DNA from: Planctomycetota bacterium
GTDB lineage: Bacteria > Planctomycetota > UBA1135 > JACQFD01
NCBI GenBank assembly: GCA_016200225.1
Contig: JACQFD010000040.1
Span: 1 to 64,000, forward strand
DNA: 64,000 nucleotides
Reading direction: 5' to 3'
A program made the translations under genes and the position numbers. Positions 43,719 through 52,613 of this stretch are shown in pieces; position 1 is the stretch's first letter, and each line of letters opens with the position of its first letter. The notes under the pieces were generated by a model, which was not told the origin of the DNA, searched no databases, and saw only the letters and a list, made by a program, of their open reading frames with translations.

Positions 43719-44797
43719 CGTCCTCCGAAGTACAACAAATGCCCGCGGGGCTTCGTAACGAGCCGACGATTTCGGTTGCGCGCGCGCGCGTCGCCGACGA
43801 AGCGGAAATGGAAGCATGGGTGCTCGCTTCGCCGCGCACTTGTTTCTGGCATCTGCCCGCATGGATGCGCGCCGTCCGCGCCGTATTTCCAATCGAAGAT
43901 TGCTCGCTGCTCGCGCGGCGCGGAGGCCGCGTCGTCGGCGTGCTTCCGCTCGGTCTTTGTGAAACATTAACACTAGGCCAGAATTTAATATCGGTTCCGT
44001 ATGGTGTGTACGGCGGTCCGGCGGGAGACGACGAGACCGTCGAGATGGCATTATTCGAATACGCGAAAACCATGGCCGAAAAGGAGCGCGTGGGATGCCT
44101 CGAATTGCGCCAGCGCGATCGACGCATACAGGGCCTTCCCGAAAGCGATCTATATGTAACATTCGAAAAGGCGCTGCCCGCGACTCCGGACGAGACATTA
44201 CAACAATTGCCCCGAAAAGCCCGCGCGGCCGCGCGGCAGGCGCGCGACAAGTATCAATTGACTTTCGACGAAGGCATGTGGTTTATCGACGATTTCTACG
44301 CGCTTTTTTCGCGTAACAAGCATCACCTCGGTTCGCCGCCGCTGCCAAAGGCGTTTTTTGAACAATTGCGCGACGAGTTCGCGGGAAGTATTTATTTACA
44401 TATCGTCCGACACAACATCAAGCCGATCGGGGGAGTCATGTCCTTCAAATTCGGCGACCGGCTGCTTCCTTATTATTCGGGCGGCATCGCCGAATATGAA
44501 CATATGCAATGTAACAATTTTCTCTATTGGAAATTGATGGAATGGGGCGTCGAGCGCGGTTTCCGTTCCTTCGACTTCGGACGGAGCCGGCGGGATTCCG
44601 GACCGTTTCATTTCAAACGAAATCAGGGATTCGAGCCGCAATCTTTACATTATGCGTATCATTTGGTTCGCAATCGCGAGATTCCGCGATTCAATCCGAG
44701 CAATCCGGCCTTCGACCTCCCGCGTCGGATGTGGCAGCGGTTGCCGATGCCGCTGCACGAATGGCTCGGCGGAAAACTCTCGAGGTTTTTGCCATGA
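43715..44797 (+). CDS. FemAB/GNAT-like protein of glycan biosynthesis
   Basis: This protein of about 360 residues contains a GNAT-type FemAB fold (FYALFSRNKHHLGSPPLPKAFFEQLRDEF; FKFGDRLLPYYSGGI; ERGFRSFDFGRSR; FHFKRNQGF). I recognise it as the subfamily often annotated as FemAB-like, PEP-CTERM/XrtA-associated, which accompanies exopolysaccharide genes. I start at the GTG at 43715, giving a four-base overlap with the previous stop; an earlier ATG at 43559 lies inside that gene. It probably transfers an amino acid or acyl group onto a glycan or lipid precursor. No exosortase or PEP-CTERM substrate is visible in the window. Confidence 0.82.
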   Translation: MTSSEVQQMPAGLRNEPTISVARARVADEAEMEAWVLASPRTCFWHLPAWMRAVRAVFPIEDCSLLARRGGRVVGVLPLGLCETLTLGQNLISVPYGVYGGPAGDDETVEMALFEYAKTMAEKERVGCLELRQRDRRIQGLPESDLYVTFEKALPATPDETLQQLPRKARAAARQARDKYQLTFDEGMWFIDDFYALFSRNKHHLGSPPLPKAFFEQLRDEFAGSIYLHIVRHNIKPIGGVMSFKFGDRLLPYYSGGIAEYEHMQCNNFLYWKLMEWGVERGFRSFDFGRSRRDSGPFHFKRNQGFEPQSLHYAYHLVRNREIPRFNPSNPAFDLPRRMWQRLPMPLHEWLGGKLSRFLP

Positions 44798-44833
44798 TGC
44801 GCCCGCCTCAGCCACGGTTCCATCCAATCGTCC

Positions 44834-47023
44834 ATGCCCTTGAATCTTAAAGAACGCCTCCTGCGGCCGGCGGCCTTCGCGCTGTTCATTACTATTATTT
44901 GGACGGCGCTCTGGCTGGGAACCGCTTCGCGAAGCCACTATTGGGAACAAGTGGCCGCATGGGATTGGAGTAATTACGGCAGTTCGGCGCTCGTCATGAA
45001 GCATACGATCGAAGAAAAAGGACCCGGCGGCATCGTCGATGCCTGGATCTACACGAGCGGCGCGCACACGCCCTTCTTACAATTGTGCTCCGCGATGCTC
45101 ATGTTTGTGTTCGGCGAGAGCCGTTTCGTGTGCGAGTCCGTTTTAATAATATTTACGTTTCTGTTCGCTTGGTCGACGCTCAAAGTAATCGAATTATTAT
45201 ATGATCCGCCGACCGCGCGCTGGTCGTTGATATTATATTTTTGTTTTCCGGTGCTCATTTTCGTCTCCAATGTCTACTTGCTCGAACATCCGATGGCGGC
45301 GTTTTTCTCGCTTTCGATGTGGATGATGATCAAGAGCGGCGGATTCCGGCGGTGGGGACCGTCGTTGCTGTTCGGCGTTTTCGCGGGCCTCGCCTGCGTC
45401 ACGCGGCTCATGTCTTTCGTTTATTACGTCGGCCCGGCGGTCGTCGGATTCGTATGGATCGCGCGGGGTCCGGATAAGTTAAATTCCTATCTAAAGTTTG
45501 TCGTCGCCGGCGCGGTCGCGCTCGGCATCGCGGCGACCTGGTACGTTCCTAACTATTCCGCCATCAAAGCCTATGTTGGAGGCGTCACTTTCGGCGGCCG
45601 CGCGAAAGCGTTCACGGGCGGAAACTCGCCGATCAGTCTGGACACGGTCTTTTATTATTTCACTTGCATCGTGAATGAAGCTCCGGGATTTCCGCTCGCG
45701 GTGATTCTGGCGGCGGGCGGCGCCGCGCTCGTGATTTATAGGAAACTTCCGCGCATTCGCGGCGGCCCCATGAGTATCATGATCGTTCTGGCGGCGCTCG
45801 ATTTTCTGGTTATTTTTCCGTCGGGGCAGCGCGTCGGCGCCCGTTATTTTCTGCCGCTGATGCCCATCGTCGCGATCTTGATGGTGCGGACGATACAATT
45901 GACGCCATGGGCCGCGTGGCGCGCGATTTTAATATTACTCACGGCGGCGAACGCCGCGTTTCATTTATTATCATTAACGATATTCCTGCAAGTTCCGATG
46001 CCCGAGTCGAACGGGCCCACGCCGCTCCTGTTCGGAGTTCAATTGTGGAATCACCGGCCGCTGTTCCTCGGAATGGCGAGCGCCGTCGACATGGAACCCG
46101 GAATGGATTTGAGGGCTCCGGAAATCGTGGCCCGCATCGAGGAGGCGCATTCGGCGGATTCCGACCGGATTTTCGTCATGAGCGACCATCCGTTTATACA
46201 AGTGCATTCTATCAAATTCGAGTCTCTCCTGCAAAAGAAACATTGGACGTTCGGCGCCGCGGAGACGCTACAATTATGGGACGGGCCCGAATTCGACGAA
46301 GCGGTCGTCCGCGAAGCCAAAGCTTATGAAATTCTCGTCGTCCGGACTGGAGGATACAATTACGGGACGTTTCGGAGTTTCGGAGATATCGCCAAGCGCG
46401 CCGCCGGATCGGGCCGCGTGCGTTTCCGCGAGATCGGCGACGCGATCTATCTCGGCGACGGTTCGCTCGTGCGGGTTTACAATCGCCGGCCGACTTTCGG
46501 CTTTACAAATAATCTTTCCGAGATCGAGAATCCGATGGACGTCGCGTTCGAGGGCAAGGGCGAGACGATTCGCGTGGTCGGCATGAAAGCGACGGCCGTC
46601 GAGAACGTCGTTCGCTTTTGTTATTGGTTACGATTCGACGCGCCGATCGCGAGGCGGCCGATCCATTTCATGCATATTCTTAATGCTAATAATTCCGACG
46701 ATATTCTGGCGGGCACGTCCGGAACGAGGCCGGTCCCGATCGATGCGAAAATGTGGAAAGGCGCCGGTCCATGGTATTATTATTTCGAATTCGAGCTGTT
46801 CGTCGATTCCATACGGGGCAACGACCGCATGAGCGTCCCGATCAAGGCCGCTTTCGGGTTCTTGTACGGAGATCCGATGGGCGTGGGCGCGCCGCCCGAA
46901 AGACTTATGATCAAAAACGCCGAGGGCGACGCGCGATTCGATAATAATGGAACGCGGTTGTTATCGCAAACATTCACGGTCGGCCAGATCGTCGAATCGA
47001 CCGCTTCGGCGCCGGCGAAATAA
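44834..47023 (+). CDS. GT39/ArnT-like membrane glycosyltransferase
   Basis: This 729-residue polytopic protein has about ten hydrophobic segments in the first 420 residues. The first is near residue 15 (AFALFITIIWTALWLGTASR) and others include VILIIFTFLF-like stretches. Acidic residues in the first external loop (around residue 40) fit the PMT/ArnT family, which transfers a sugar from a polyprenyl-phosphate donor on the outer side of the membrane. Unlike ArnT, it has a long soluble C-terminal half (about residues 430-729; beta-rich, for example RVVGMKATAVENVVRFCYWLRF). The donor could be made by the GT2 pair just upstream. The ATG at 44834 is 36 bases after the FemAB stop. Confidence 0.8.
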   Translation: MPLNLKERLLRPAAFALFITIIWTALWLGTASRSHYWEQVAAWDWSNYGSSALVMKHTIEEKGPGGIVDAWIYTSGAHTPFLQLCSAMLMFVFGESRFVCESVLIIFTFLFAWSTLKVIELLYDPPTARWSLILYFCFPVLIFVSNVYLLEHPMAAFFSLSMWMMIKSGGFRRWGPSLLFGVFAGLACVTRLMSFVYYVGPAVVGFVWIARGPDKLNSYLKFVVAGAVALGIAATWYVPNYSAIKAYVGGVTFGGRAKAFTGGNSPISLDTVFYYFTCIVNEAPGFPLAVILAAGGAALVIYRKLPRIRGGPMSIMIVLAALDFLVIFPSGQRVGARYFLPLMPIVAILMVRTIQLTPWAAWRAILILLTAANAAFHLLSLTIFLQVPMPESNGPTPLLFGVQLWNHRPLFLGMASAVDMEPGMDLRAPEIVARIEEAHSADSDRIFVMSDHPFIQVHSIKFESLLQKKHWTFGAAETLQLWDGPEFDEAVVREAKAYEILVVRTGGYNYGTFRSFGDIAKRAAGSGRVRFREIGDAIYLGDGSLVRVYNRRPTFGFTNNLSEIENPMDVAFEGKGETIRVVGMKATAVENVVRFCYWLRFDAPIARRPIHFMHILNANNSDDILAGTSGTRPVPIDAKMWKGAGPWYYYFEFELFVDSIRGNDRMSVPIKAAFGFLYGDPMGVGAPPERLMIKNAEGDARFDNNGTRLLSQTFTVGQIVESTASAPAK

Positions 47024-47028
47024 ACAAA

Positions 47029-47718
47029 GTGAATCCGGCGCTCGCAATATTACGAAAAATCGTTCTCTCGGCGCGGCGGTTCCGCACGGCGATTACGTTC
47101 AAGGCGCGGTTCGGTTTCGATCCTCCTCCGCACTGGTCCGACCTGAGCGGATACGAAAGTCTGCTTTCGGTAATACTTAAGAATCGCCTTTGCGAACTCG
47201 AGGGGGACTTCGTCGAAATCGGGGCATTTCTCGGCGGCGGCACTTATAAACTCTGCAAATTATTACAAATCCGCGCTCCCGCGAAAAAAGTATATTCCAT
47301 CGATATTTTCGCCGCGTCGACGGATCGGACGGCGTGCGCGCTCGGCGACACGATGGAGTCGATCTATCGAAAAGCGCTTCGAGGCCGCGATCAATTGTCG
47401 GTTTTTCGCGAAGTGACGCGCGACTGTGGCAATCTTATTTGTATTGTCGGAGATTCGGCGCGCGTTGAGCTTCCGGCGAAAAAAATCTCCTTCGGTTATG
47501 TCGACGGCAATCACGATCCGGCCTATGTCCGCGGGGATTTTTCGTTAATCTGGAGCCGGTTGACCCCCGGCGGTATTATTGCATTCGACGACTACGGTTT
47601 CGACCTCCCCGACGTGACGCGCACGATCGACGACATCGTGAAGGAACACGGGACGCAGATCGCGCGGACGTGGAAGAAAGGTTGGAAAACGTTTTTTATA
47701 CAAAAAGCGGCCTCATGA
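47029..47718 (+). CDS. SAM-dependent methyltransferase (class I, TylF/Methyltransf_24-like)
   Basis: This 229-residue protein starts at GTG. The SAM-binding motif I is FVEIGAFLGGGTYKLCKLL, an acidic strand end is KVYSIDIFAAS, and motif IV-like GYVDGNHDPAYVRGDFSLIWSRLTPGGIIAFDDYG matches small-molecule and sugar-O-methyltransferases of this type. It follows the GT39-like gene by five bases and overlaps the flavoprotein gene (ATGA). It is likely to methylate a sugar or a saccharide intermediate of the cassette. Confidence 0.8.
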   Translation: MNPALAILRKIVLSARRFRTAITFKARFGFDPPPHWSDLSGYESLLSVILKNRLCELEGDFVEIGAFLGGGTYKLCKLLQIRAPAKKVYSIDIFAASTDRTACALGDTMESIYRKALRGRDQLSVFREVTRDCGNLICIVGDSARVELPAKKISFGYVDGNHDPAYVRGDFSLIWSRLTPGGIIAFDDYGFDLPDVTRTIDDIVKEHGTQIARTWKKGWKTFFIQKAAS

Positions 47719-49181
47719 CCGCCGATTCAAACAATAAAAAAGTCGTGATCATCGGCGCGGGACCCGCCGGTCTCACGGCGGCGGTGGAACTCTGCCGCCG
47801 AAGCGTGCCGACGCTCGTCGCGGAAAAGGACAAGCTCGTGGGAGGCATCGCGCGCACCGAACAATATAAAGGATATTATTTCGATATCGGAGGCCACCGA
47901 TTCTTTACAAAAATCGGCGAGGTCGAGGTCTTTTGGCGCGAAATGCTCGGAACGGAGTTCATCACGCGGCCGCGCATCTCGCGGATATATTATAAAGGCC
48001 GATTTTTCGATTATCCGTTAAAAGCGATGAACGCGCTGCGAAATCTGGGCGTTTTCACGAGCTCGGCGGTGGTGATGAGTTATATTTATTCCACGATGTT
48101 TCCCCACAAGAAGGAGGACACGTTCGAGGAATGGGTGACTAATCGATTCGGAAATAAATTATATTTAATATTCTTCAAGACTTACACTGAGAAGGTCTGG
48201 GGAATTCCGTGTTCGGAAATCCGCGCCGAATGGGCCGCGCAGCGCATCAAGGGACTTTCGCTGCCGATCGCGGTCAGGAATGCAATATTCGGAAAATTTA
48301 GATTCGGCGGAGGCGGCGGCGTCGTGAAGACGTTGATCGAAGAATTTCAATATCCGCGTCTCGGCCCGGGCATGATGTGGAACGCGTGCCGCGATTATGT
48401 CAATAAAGGAGGCGGCTCGGTCGAACTCGAGACCGACGTCGTCGAGATTCGCCATGACGGGCGCCGCGTCCGCTCCGCGGTTTTTGAGAACTTGCAAAAC
48501 CACGCAAGGACGGAGCAAACCGGCACTGATTTCATTTCAAGCATGCCGGTCGCGGAATTGATACATAAATTGAGGCCGGCGCCGCCGGCGGAAGTGCTGC
48601 GCGCGGCATCGGGACTCGCGTACCGCGACTTCATCACCGTCGTGTTGATTATACGAAAAGAGAATTTGTTTCATGACAATTGGATTTATATCCATTCGCC
48701 CGGCGTGAAAGTCGGGCGCGTTCAGAATTTTAAGAATTGGAGCATCGAAATGGTGGCCGATCCGAAGACGACGTCGCTCGGACTCGAGTATTTTTGCAAC
48801 GAGGGCGACGGGGTTTGGGGCATGCCGGACGCGGATCTCATCGAACTCGGCAAACGCGAAATGGAACAGATCGGACTGCTGCGCGCCGCGGACGTTTTCG
48901 ACGGAACCGTCGTGCGGCAGAAAAAGGCCTATCCAATATATAATTCCACGTACGGCGGATATCTGAATACTCTGCAGTCTTATCTTTTGCAATTCGAAAA
49001 TTTGCAAACGATCGGCCGCAACGGTTTACATAAATATAATAATCAGGATCACTCGATGCTGACGGCCATGCTGGCCGTGCGCAATGTCCTCGGCGAAAAA
49101 CACGACGTCTGGAATGTAAATACCGAGCGTTCCTATCATGAGGAAATCCGCGTTTCGAAGGGCGGCGCGGAAAAGGCGTGA
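47715..49181 (+). CDS. FAD-dependent UDP-galactopyranose-mutase-like oxidoreductase
   Basis: The protein has 488 residues from the ATG at 47715. The dinucleotide-binding motif is VVIIGAGPAGLTAAVEL and the second motif, typical for this amine-oxidase-like group, is GGIARTEQYKGYYFDIGGHRFFTK. A long substrate domain (RIYYKGRFFDYPLKAM; TEKVWGIPCSEI) follows, and the FAD-binding C-terminus is LQTIGRNGLHKYNNQDHSMLTAM. This resembles enzymes annotated as UDP-galactopyranose mutase relatives and protoporphyrinogen-oxidase-like. It starts by ATGA overlap and ends by a GTGA overlap with the next transferase, showing tight coupling in the glycan cassette. Confidence 0.82.
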   Translation: MTADSNNKKVVIIGAGPAGLTAAVELCRRSVPTLVAEKDKLVGGIARTEQYKGYYFDIGGHRFFTKIGEVEVFWREMLGTEFITRPRISRIYYKGRFFDYPLKAMNALRNLGVFTSSAVVMSYIYSTMFPHKKEDTFEEWVTNRFGNKLYLIFFKTYTEKVWGIPCSEIRAEWAAQRIKGLSLPIAVRNAIFGKFRFGGGGGVVKTLIEEFQYPRLGPGMMWNACRDYVNKGGGSVELETDVVEIRHDGRRVRSAVFENLQNHARTEQTGTDFISSMPVAELIHKLRPAPPAEVLRAASGLAYRDFITVVLIIRKENLFHDNWIYIHSPGVKVGRVQNFKNWSIEMVADPKTTSLGLEYFCNEGDGVWGMPDADLIELGKREMEQIGLLRAADVFDGTVVRQKKAYPIYNSTYGGYLNTLQSYLLQFENLQTIGRNGLHKYNNQDHSMLTAMLAVRNVLGEKHDVWNVNTERSYHEEIRVSKGGAEKA

Positions 49182-50749
49182 ACGCCGTGTCAAGTGCGGT
49201 CAAGCCTTGGTTTTGGGTCGTATGTTCAGTTGTAGTCATTCTCGGCGCGCTGCGATACTTGCCCGTAATCGACGAGCCTCTCGACAAATCCCTCGCATCG
49301 TGGAACGCCGCATACACGGCGCGATATATCCAATGTTGGGACCGCGCGGGTATGAATAATTTAAGACTCGCGCCGCACCTTTGGATTTCGCCGACCGATC
49401 CTCTCGTTCTTTCGCCCTATCTTCATCATCCGCCGTTCGACCCCTGGTTGCAGTGGCTCGGCGTCAAAATTTTCGGATTCTCGGAATTCGGATTTCGAAT
49501 CGTTCCCATATTCTTTGCAAGTCTTACCGGCGCGCTGATTGTCTGGTTCTTGACGCCGCTCGGAGGCCTCGCATTCGGCGCGGCGGCGGGCGCGCTTTAT
49601 TTATGTTATCCGATGTCGGTCTTTTACGGATGGATGCCGAATCCCGAGAGCGCGACGCTGTTTTTTATTATGTTAACGATCGTGCTGCACGAGCGCCTGC
49701 GCGGCCGGACGGCGCTCCGGTACGCGCCCGTATGGTTGTCTTTTTTCGCCGCGGGAATGTTCGACTGGCAGGGGCTTTTCGCGGTAACTTATATTCTGGG
49801 CCGCGAAATGTTGGAACCGCCCGCGACGCGCAGGCTCGGCCGCGCGCTTTGGTTCTTTCCGATCGGAGGTCTGGTCGCTTTGCTCGTCGTCGCCGCGTAC
49901 GGTTATTGTTATGGATCCTTTCGCGGAGCGGCGACGATGCTGCTGGATACGGCGCGGCAAAGCGCGGGCGGCGCGAAATTATATGATCTCGGAGATTGGA
50001 CGGCGAACCAAGCCCGCTTTTGGTATGAATTATTCAGCGTGCCGACGGGGTTCGCGTGCGCGCTTGCGTTTCCCGTCGCCGGCTGGTGTGCCTGGCGCGC
50101 GCGCGACCCGCTCGCGCGATCGCTATTTCTGCTCGCGCTGCCGGGAGTGACGAGCGTCGTCGTTTTTCGCAACCATGCGTTCGAACACGATTTTTGGTGG
50201 TATTATATATTACCATTCGCGGCGGCGGCGCCCGCGTGGATCGCGTTTCGCTGGCAGCGAAACCGCAGGATCGCCGCCGGCGCGGTCGCGGTGATATGTC
50301 TTTGGGGAATCTATCAAATCAACGAACGTTATAATTACTGGACCGATCGCGGACAAACGATTCCGATGCTCGGAAGGGACTGGAATCGGCTGGCGGGCGA
50401 AAACGACGGGCTGCTGCTTCCCTTCGAACTCGGTCCGGAGACTTTTTATATTAAGTCCTGGGTTTATCGGCCGATGACGACGGTCGCGGAACTCGACGAA
50501 ATCGCGAACATGGCGAAGAGTAAGAAACTGCTCGTGCGCCGCACCGTTTGCGTCGTTCCCGAAACGATCGAAGTGCTCACTCAGAAATTTACACAAATCG
50601 GAGATCTTAAGTTTAGCGACTTGATCGCGGAGATGGCGCGCCTCGGAGCGGTCCGCCGCGTTTCGGCCGACGAATTCGCGCGCGATCAGCCGATTCTCGC
50701 GGCGCAGCTCGGCCGCCCGGTTGTGTATATTTTAACGATCGAGTCGTGA
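49178..50749 (+). CDS. GT39/ArnT-like membrane glycosyltransferase
   Basis: This 523-residue polytopic protein starts at a GTG overlapping the previous stop. It has about ten membrane spans (for example WFWVVCSVVVILGALRYLPV near the N-terminus, AFGAAAGALYLCYP and ALWFFPIGGLVALLVVAAY). A long external loop follows the first span with acidic residues (PVIDEPLDKSLASWNAAYTARY and DPLVLSPYLHHPPFD), the pattern of PMT/ArnT donor binding. The C-terminal 150 residues are soluble and alpha/beta. It presumably uses a polyprenyl-linked sugar to modify a surface glycan or protein. Its 3' end overlaps the convergent gmhB-like gene by 18 bases. Confidence 0.8.
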   Translation: MNAVSSAVKPWFWVVCSVVVILGALRYLPVIDEPLDKSLASWNAAYTARYIQCWDRAGMNNLRLAPHLWISPTDPLVLSPYLHHPPFDPWLQWLGVKIFGFSEFGFRIVPIFFASLTGALIVWFLTPLGGLAFGAAAGALYLCYPMSVFYGWMPNPESATLFFIMLTIVLHERLRGRTALRYAPVWLSFFAAGMFDWQGLFAVTYILGREMLEPPATRRLGRALWFFPIGGLVALLVVAAYGYCYGSFRGAATMLLDTARQSAGGAKLYDLGDWTANQARFWYELFSVPTGFACALAFPVAGWCAWRARDPLARSLFLLALPGVTSVVVFRNHAFEHDFWWYYILPFAAAAPAWIAFRWQRNRRIAAGAVAVICLWGIYQINERYNYWTDRGQTIPMLGRDWNRLAGENDGLLLPFELGPETFYIKSWVYRPMTTVAELDEIANMAKSKKLLVRRTVCVVPETIEVLTQKFTQIGDLKFSDLIAEMARLGAVRRVSADEFARDQPILAAQLGRPVVYILTIES

Positions 50750-51283
50750 GAGGCGGCGCAGCGCTTCGTCGACGGCTTTTGTAAAATTATCCAATCCGGC
50801 GTCGCCGATGCGCGCGCAGGCGAAGATGCCGGCGGCGCGCGCGGCTTCGATGTCGCGCGGACTGTCGCCGACGGCGATCGACGCGTTCATATCGATATTC
50901 CATTCGGCGGCGGCTTTTAGAAACAATCCCGGCGCCGGTTTTCGACAGGAACAGCTTATTTTATACACTCCAAGCGCCTCGGTCGGATGGTGGGGACAAT
51001 GATAGTGCGCGTCGGGCCGCGCCGAGGAACCTAATAATTGATCGAGGCGGGCGACCTGTAATTGATAATCATTCTCCGTCAACATTCCGCGGCCGATTCC
51101 GGACTGATTTGTAATGACAATAATTAAGAAGCCGCGCTCTCTCAATTGTTCGATTCCGGCGGCCGCGCCGGGAAGCAGTTCGAGATCGTCGGGCGATCTG
51201 GCATAACCGACGTCGCGGACGATCGTGCCGTCGCGGTCGAGAAAGGCGGCGGGCCGGTGCGTTTTCCCCGATTCGCCGGACAT
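50732..51283 (-). CDS. gmhB: D-glycero-manno-heptose 1,7-bisphosphate phosphatase, GmhB-type HAD
   Basis: This 183-residue HAD phosphatase has catalytic Asp in AAFLDRDGTIVRDVGY, motif II as VITNQSGIGRG, the lysine and zinc-binding block HYHCPHHP...SCSCRKP (Cys and His ligands of the GmhB zinc site) and motif IV AVGDSPRDIEAARAAGI. GmhB removes the C7 phosphate from heptose bisphosphate on the way to ADP- or GDP-heptose, used in lipopolysaccharide core or S-layer glycans. It is the last gene of the minus-strand run. Its start at 51283 lies 40 bases after the PEGA lipoprotein stop. No other heptose gene is visible. Confidence 0.9.
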   Translation of the reverse strand: MSGESGKTHRPAAFLDRDGTIVRDVGYARSPDDLELLPGAAAGIEQLRERGFLIIVITNQSGIGRGMLTENDYQLQVARLDQLLGSSARPDAHYHCPHHPTEALGVYKISCSCRKPAPGLFLKAAAEWNIDMNASIAVGDSPRDIEAARAAGIFACARIGDAGLDNFTKAVDEALRRLSRLDR

Positions 51284-51323
51284 GATAACGATATGAAAAC
51301 GCTAAACTACAGTTCTCGACGAA

Positions 51324-51764
51324 TTATTTCGGTCCGGGCGGCGCCGCGTCGAGCGGTTGTAATACTACAAATATCCGATTCGGACTGCTCTTCGTGCTCC
51401 ATTGCAGCGGAAAAAAGAAATCGTCGGCGGTGCGCGTCAGCGAGAGTGCGATGGAAAAATCGCCCGAGCCGCCGTCGTTCCATCGAGGATAACGAAAACG
51501 CACGTCGCGCCGCACGGATCGCACGACCGGTTTATAGCCGTCTTTTTGTATTGTAATCGTCGACGAGCCGGGCTCGAGCGCGGCCGGCGTCGTGAAACCG
51601 GAGTCGACTCCGTCGACATAAACATTCGCCCCGTCCGGCTCCGAAAATACAAATAACTTCGGATCGCTCTTGATGGACACGCAGGCGGGCGCGGCCATCG
51701 CGAAAATCGCGGGTAACAGCCGCGACGCGGTCCGAATCGGGCATTCGAGCGTGATTTTGTTCAT
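51324..51764 (-). CDS. PEGA-domain lipoprotein
   Basis: This 146-residue protein has an N-terminal signal with lipobox-like AMAAPACVS. A PEGA domain follows (VYVDGVDSGFTTPAALEPGS, then ITIQKDGYKP), a small beta module that typically packs against cell-surface polymers. The C-terminal part is beta-rich (SGDFSIALSLTR) and ends in Pro/Ala. Its start overlaps the stop of the upstream methyltransferase gene (ATGA), so they are coupled. Role unknown, possibly wall or membrane attachment. Confidence 0.75.
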   Translation of the reverse strand: MNKITLECPIRTASRLLPAIFAMAAPACVSIKSDPKLFVFSEPDGANVYVDGVDSGFTTPAALEPGSSTITIQKDGYKPVVRSVRRDVRFRYPRWNDGGSGDFSIALSLTRTADDFFFPLQWSTKSSPNRIFVVLQPLDAAPPGPK

Positions 51765-52564
51765 TTTACAGATTGCGGATTCGCGGGTTTATGCATCACG
51801 GCGAGAATCCAGCCGCGCAACCCGGCGAAGGATTCGTGCCGCGTAATGAATTTTTCGTAAGAAACGCCGATTCTAAATAAAACCGGCGAAAACATTAAAT
51901 AAACGGGATATTGACAAAAAGTCTCGATGCCCCCGATTTCGAGGCCCGACCGCGCGGCCAGTTGTTGTAATCGGCCCCGCGTGTTCGCGCGGTAAAATGT
52001 CGGAAAGACGTCTTCCTCGGTGTTTCCGACGACGCGCGGCACGAGCCACGTGTGAAAGGCGTGCGGCGTGAATCGAGATACGATCGAAGCGTAATCGTAA
52101 AAATTCGGCGCCATGGCGACGATCGATCCGCCCGGCGCGAGCACGCGCGCGAATTCCTTAAATACTAATTCTGGAAATTCCAAATGTTCGAGAACGCTGC
52201 GAGTCACGATCGTGCCGACGGAGGCGTCGGCGAGCGCGAGATGCGCGAGATCGCCGCGCACGGGAATCACTTTTTCGTCGTCGCGGAGGCGCACGCGGTC
52301 CGCGCCGTAGTCGAAGGCGATCGCGCCTTTCGCGCGCGGCGCGAGCATCCGCGCGTAGCCCATTTCGCGGCCGCACCCCGCGTCGAGCACCGGATAATTT
52401 AGATTTAACGCTCCATCGATGGCCGATTGATAACGTTGATCGGGGCCGACGTAATCGGGGTAATGTTTACGAAAAATCTCCCAGCATCGTTCCTTGGCCT
52501 TCGCGAAATGCATCGGTTTGCCGTTCGCGGAATTATTGCTTGGAATGGCGGCGGCGTCTGTCAC
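51761..52564 (-). CDS. SAM-dependent methyltransferase (Methyltransf_11-type)
   Basis: This 267-residue class I methyltransferase has motif I VLDAGCGREMGYARML, an acidic motif-II end, the post-motif GDLAHLALADASVGTIVTRSVLEHL (motif IV with the E-H-L pattern) and VLAPGGSIVAMAPNF. Residues 130-267 form a substrate cap ending in a hydrophobic stretch. Typical substrates are small molecules or lipid-linked sugars. It overlaps the PEGA gene by four bases and follows the M14 peptidase by 49 bases. Confidence 0.82.
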   Translation of the reverse strand: MTDAAAIPSNNSANGKPMHFAKAKERCWEIFRKHYPDYVGPDQRYQSAIDGALNLNYPVLDAGCGREMGYARMLAPRAKGAIAFDYGADRVRLRDDEKVIPVRGDLAHLALADASVGTIVTRSVLEHLEFPELVFKEFARVLAPGGSIVAMAPNFYDYASIVSRFTPHAFHTWLVPRVVGNTEEDVFPTFYRANTRGRLQQLAARSGLEIGGIETFCQYPVYLMFSPVLFRIGVSYEKFITRHESFAGLRGWILAVMHKPANPQSVK

Positions 52565-52613
52565 GGAGTGAATATTGCTAATATTTACAGTTCGCGTGTG
52601 ATTGCGATGATGA

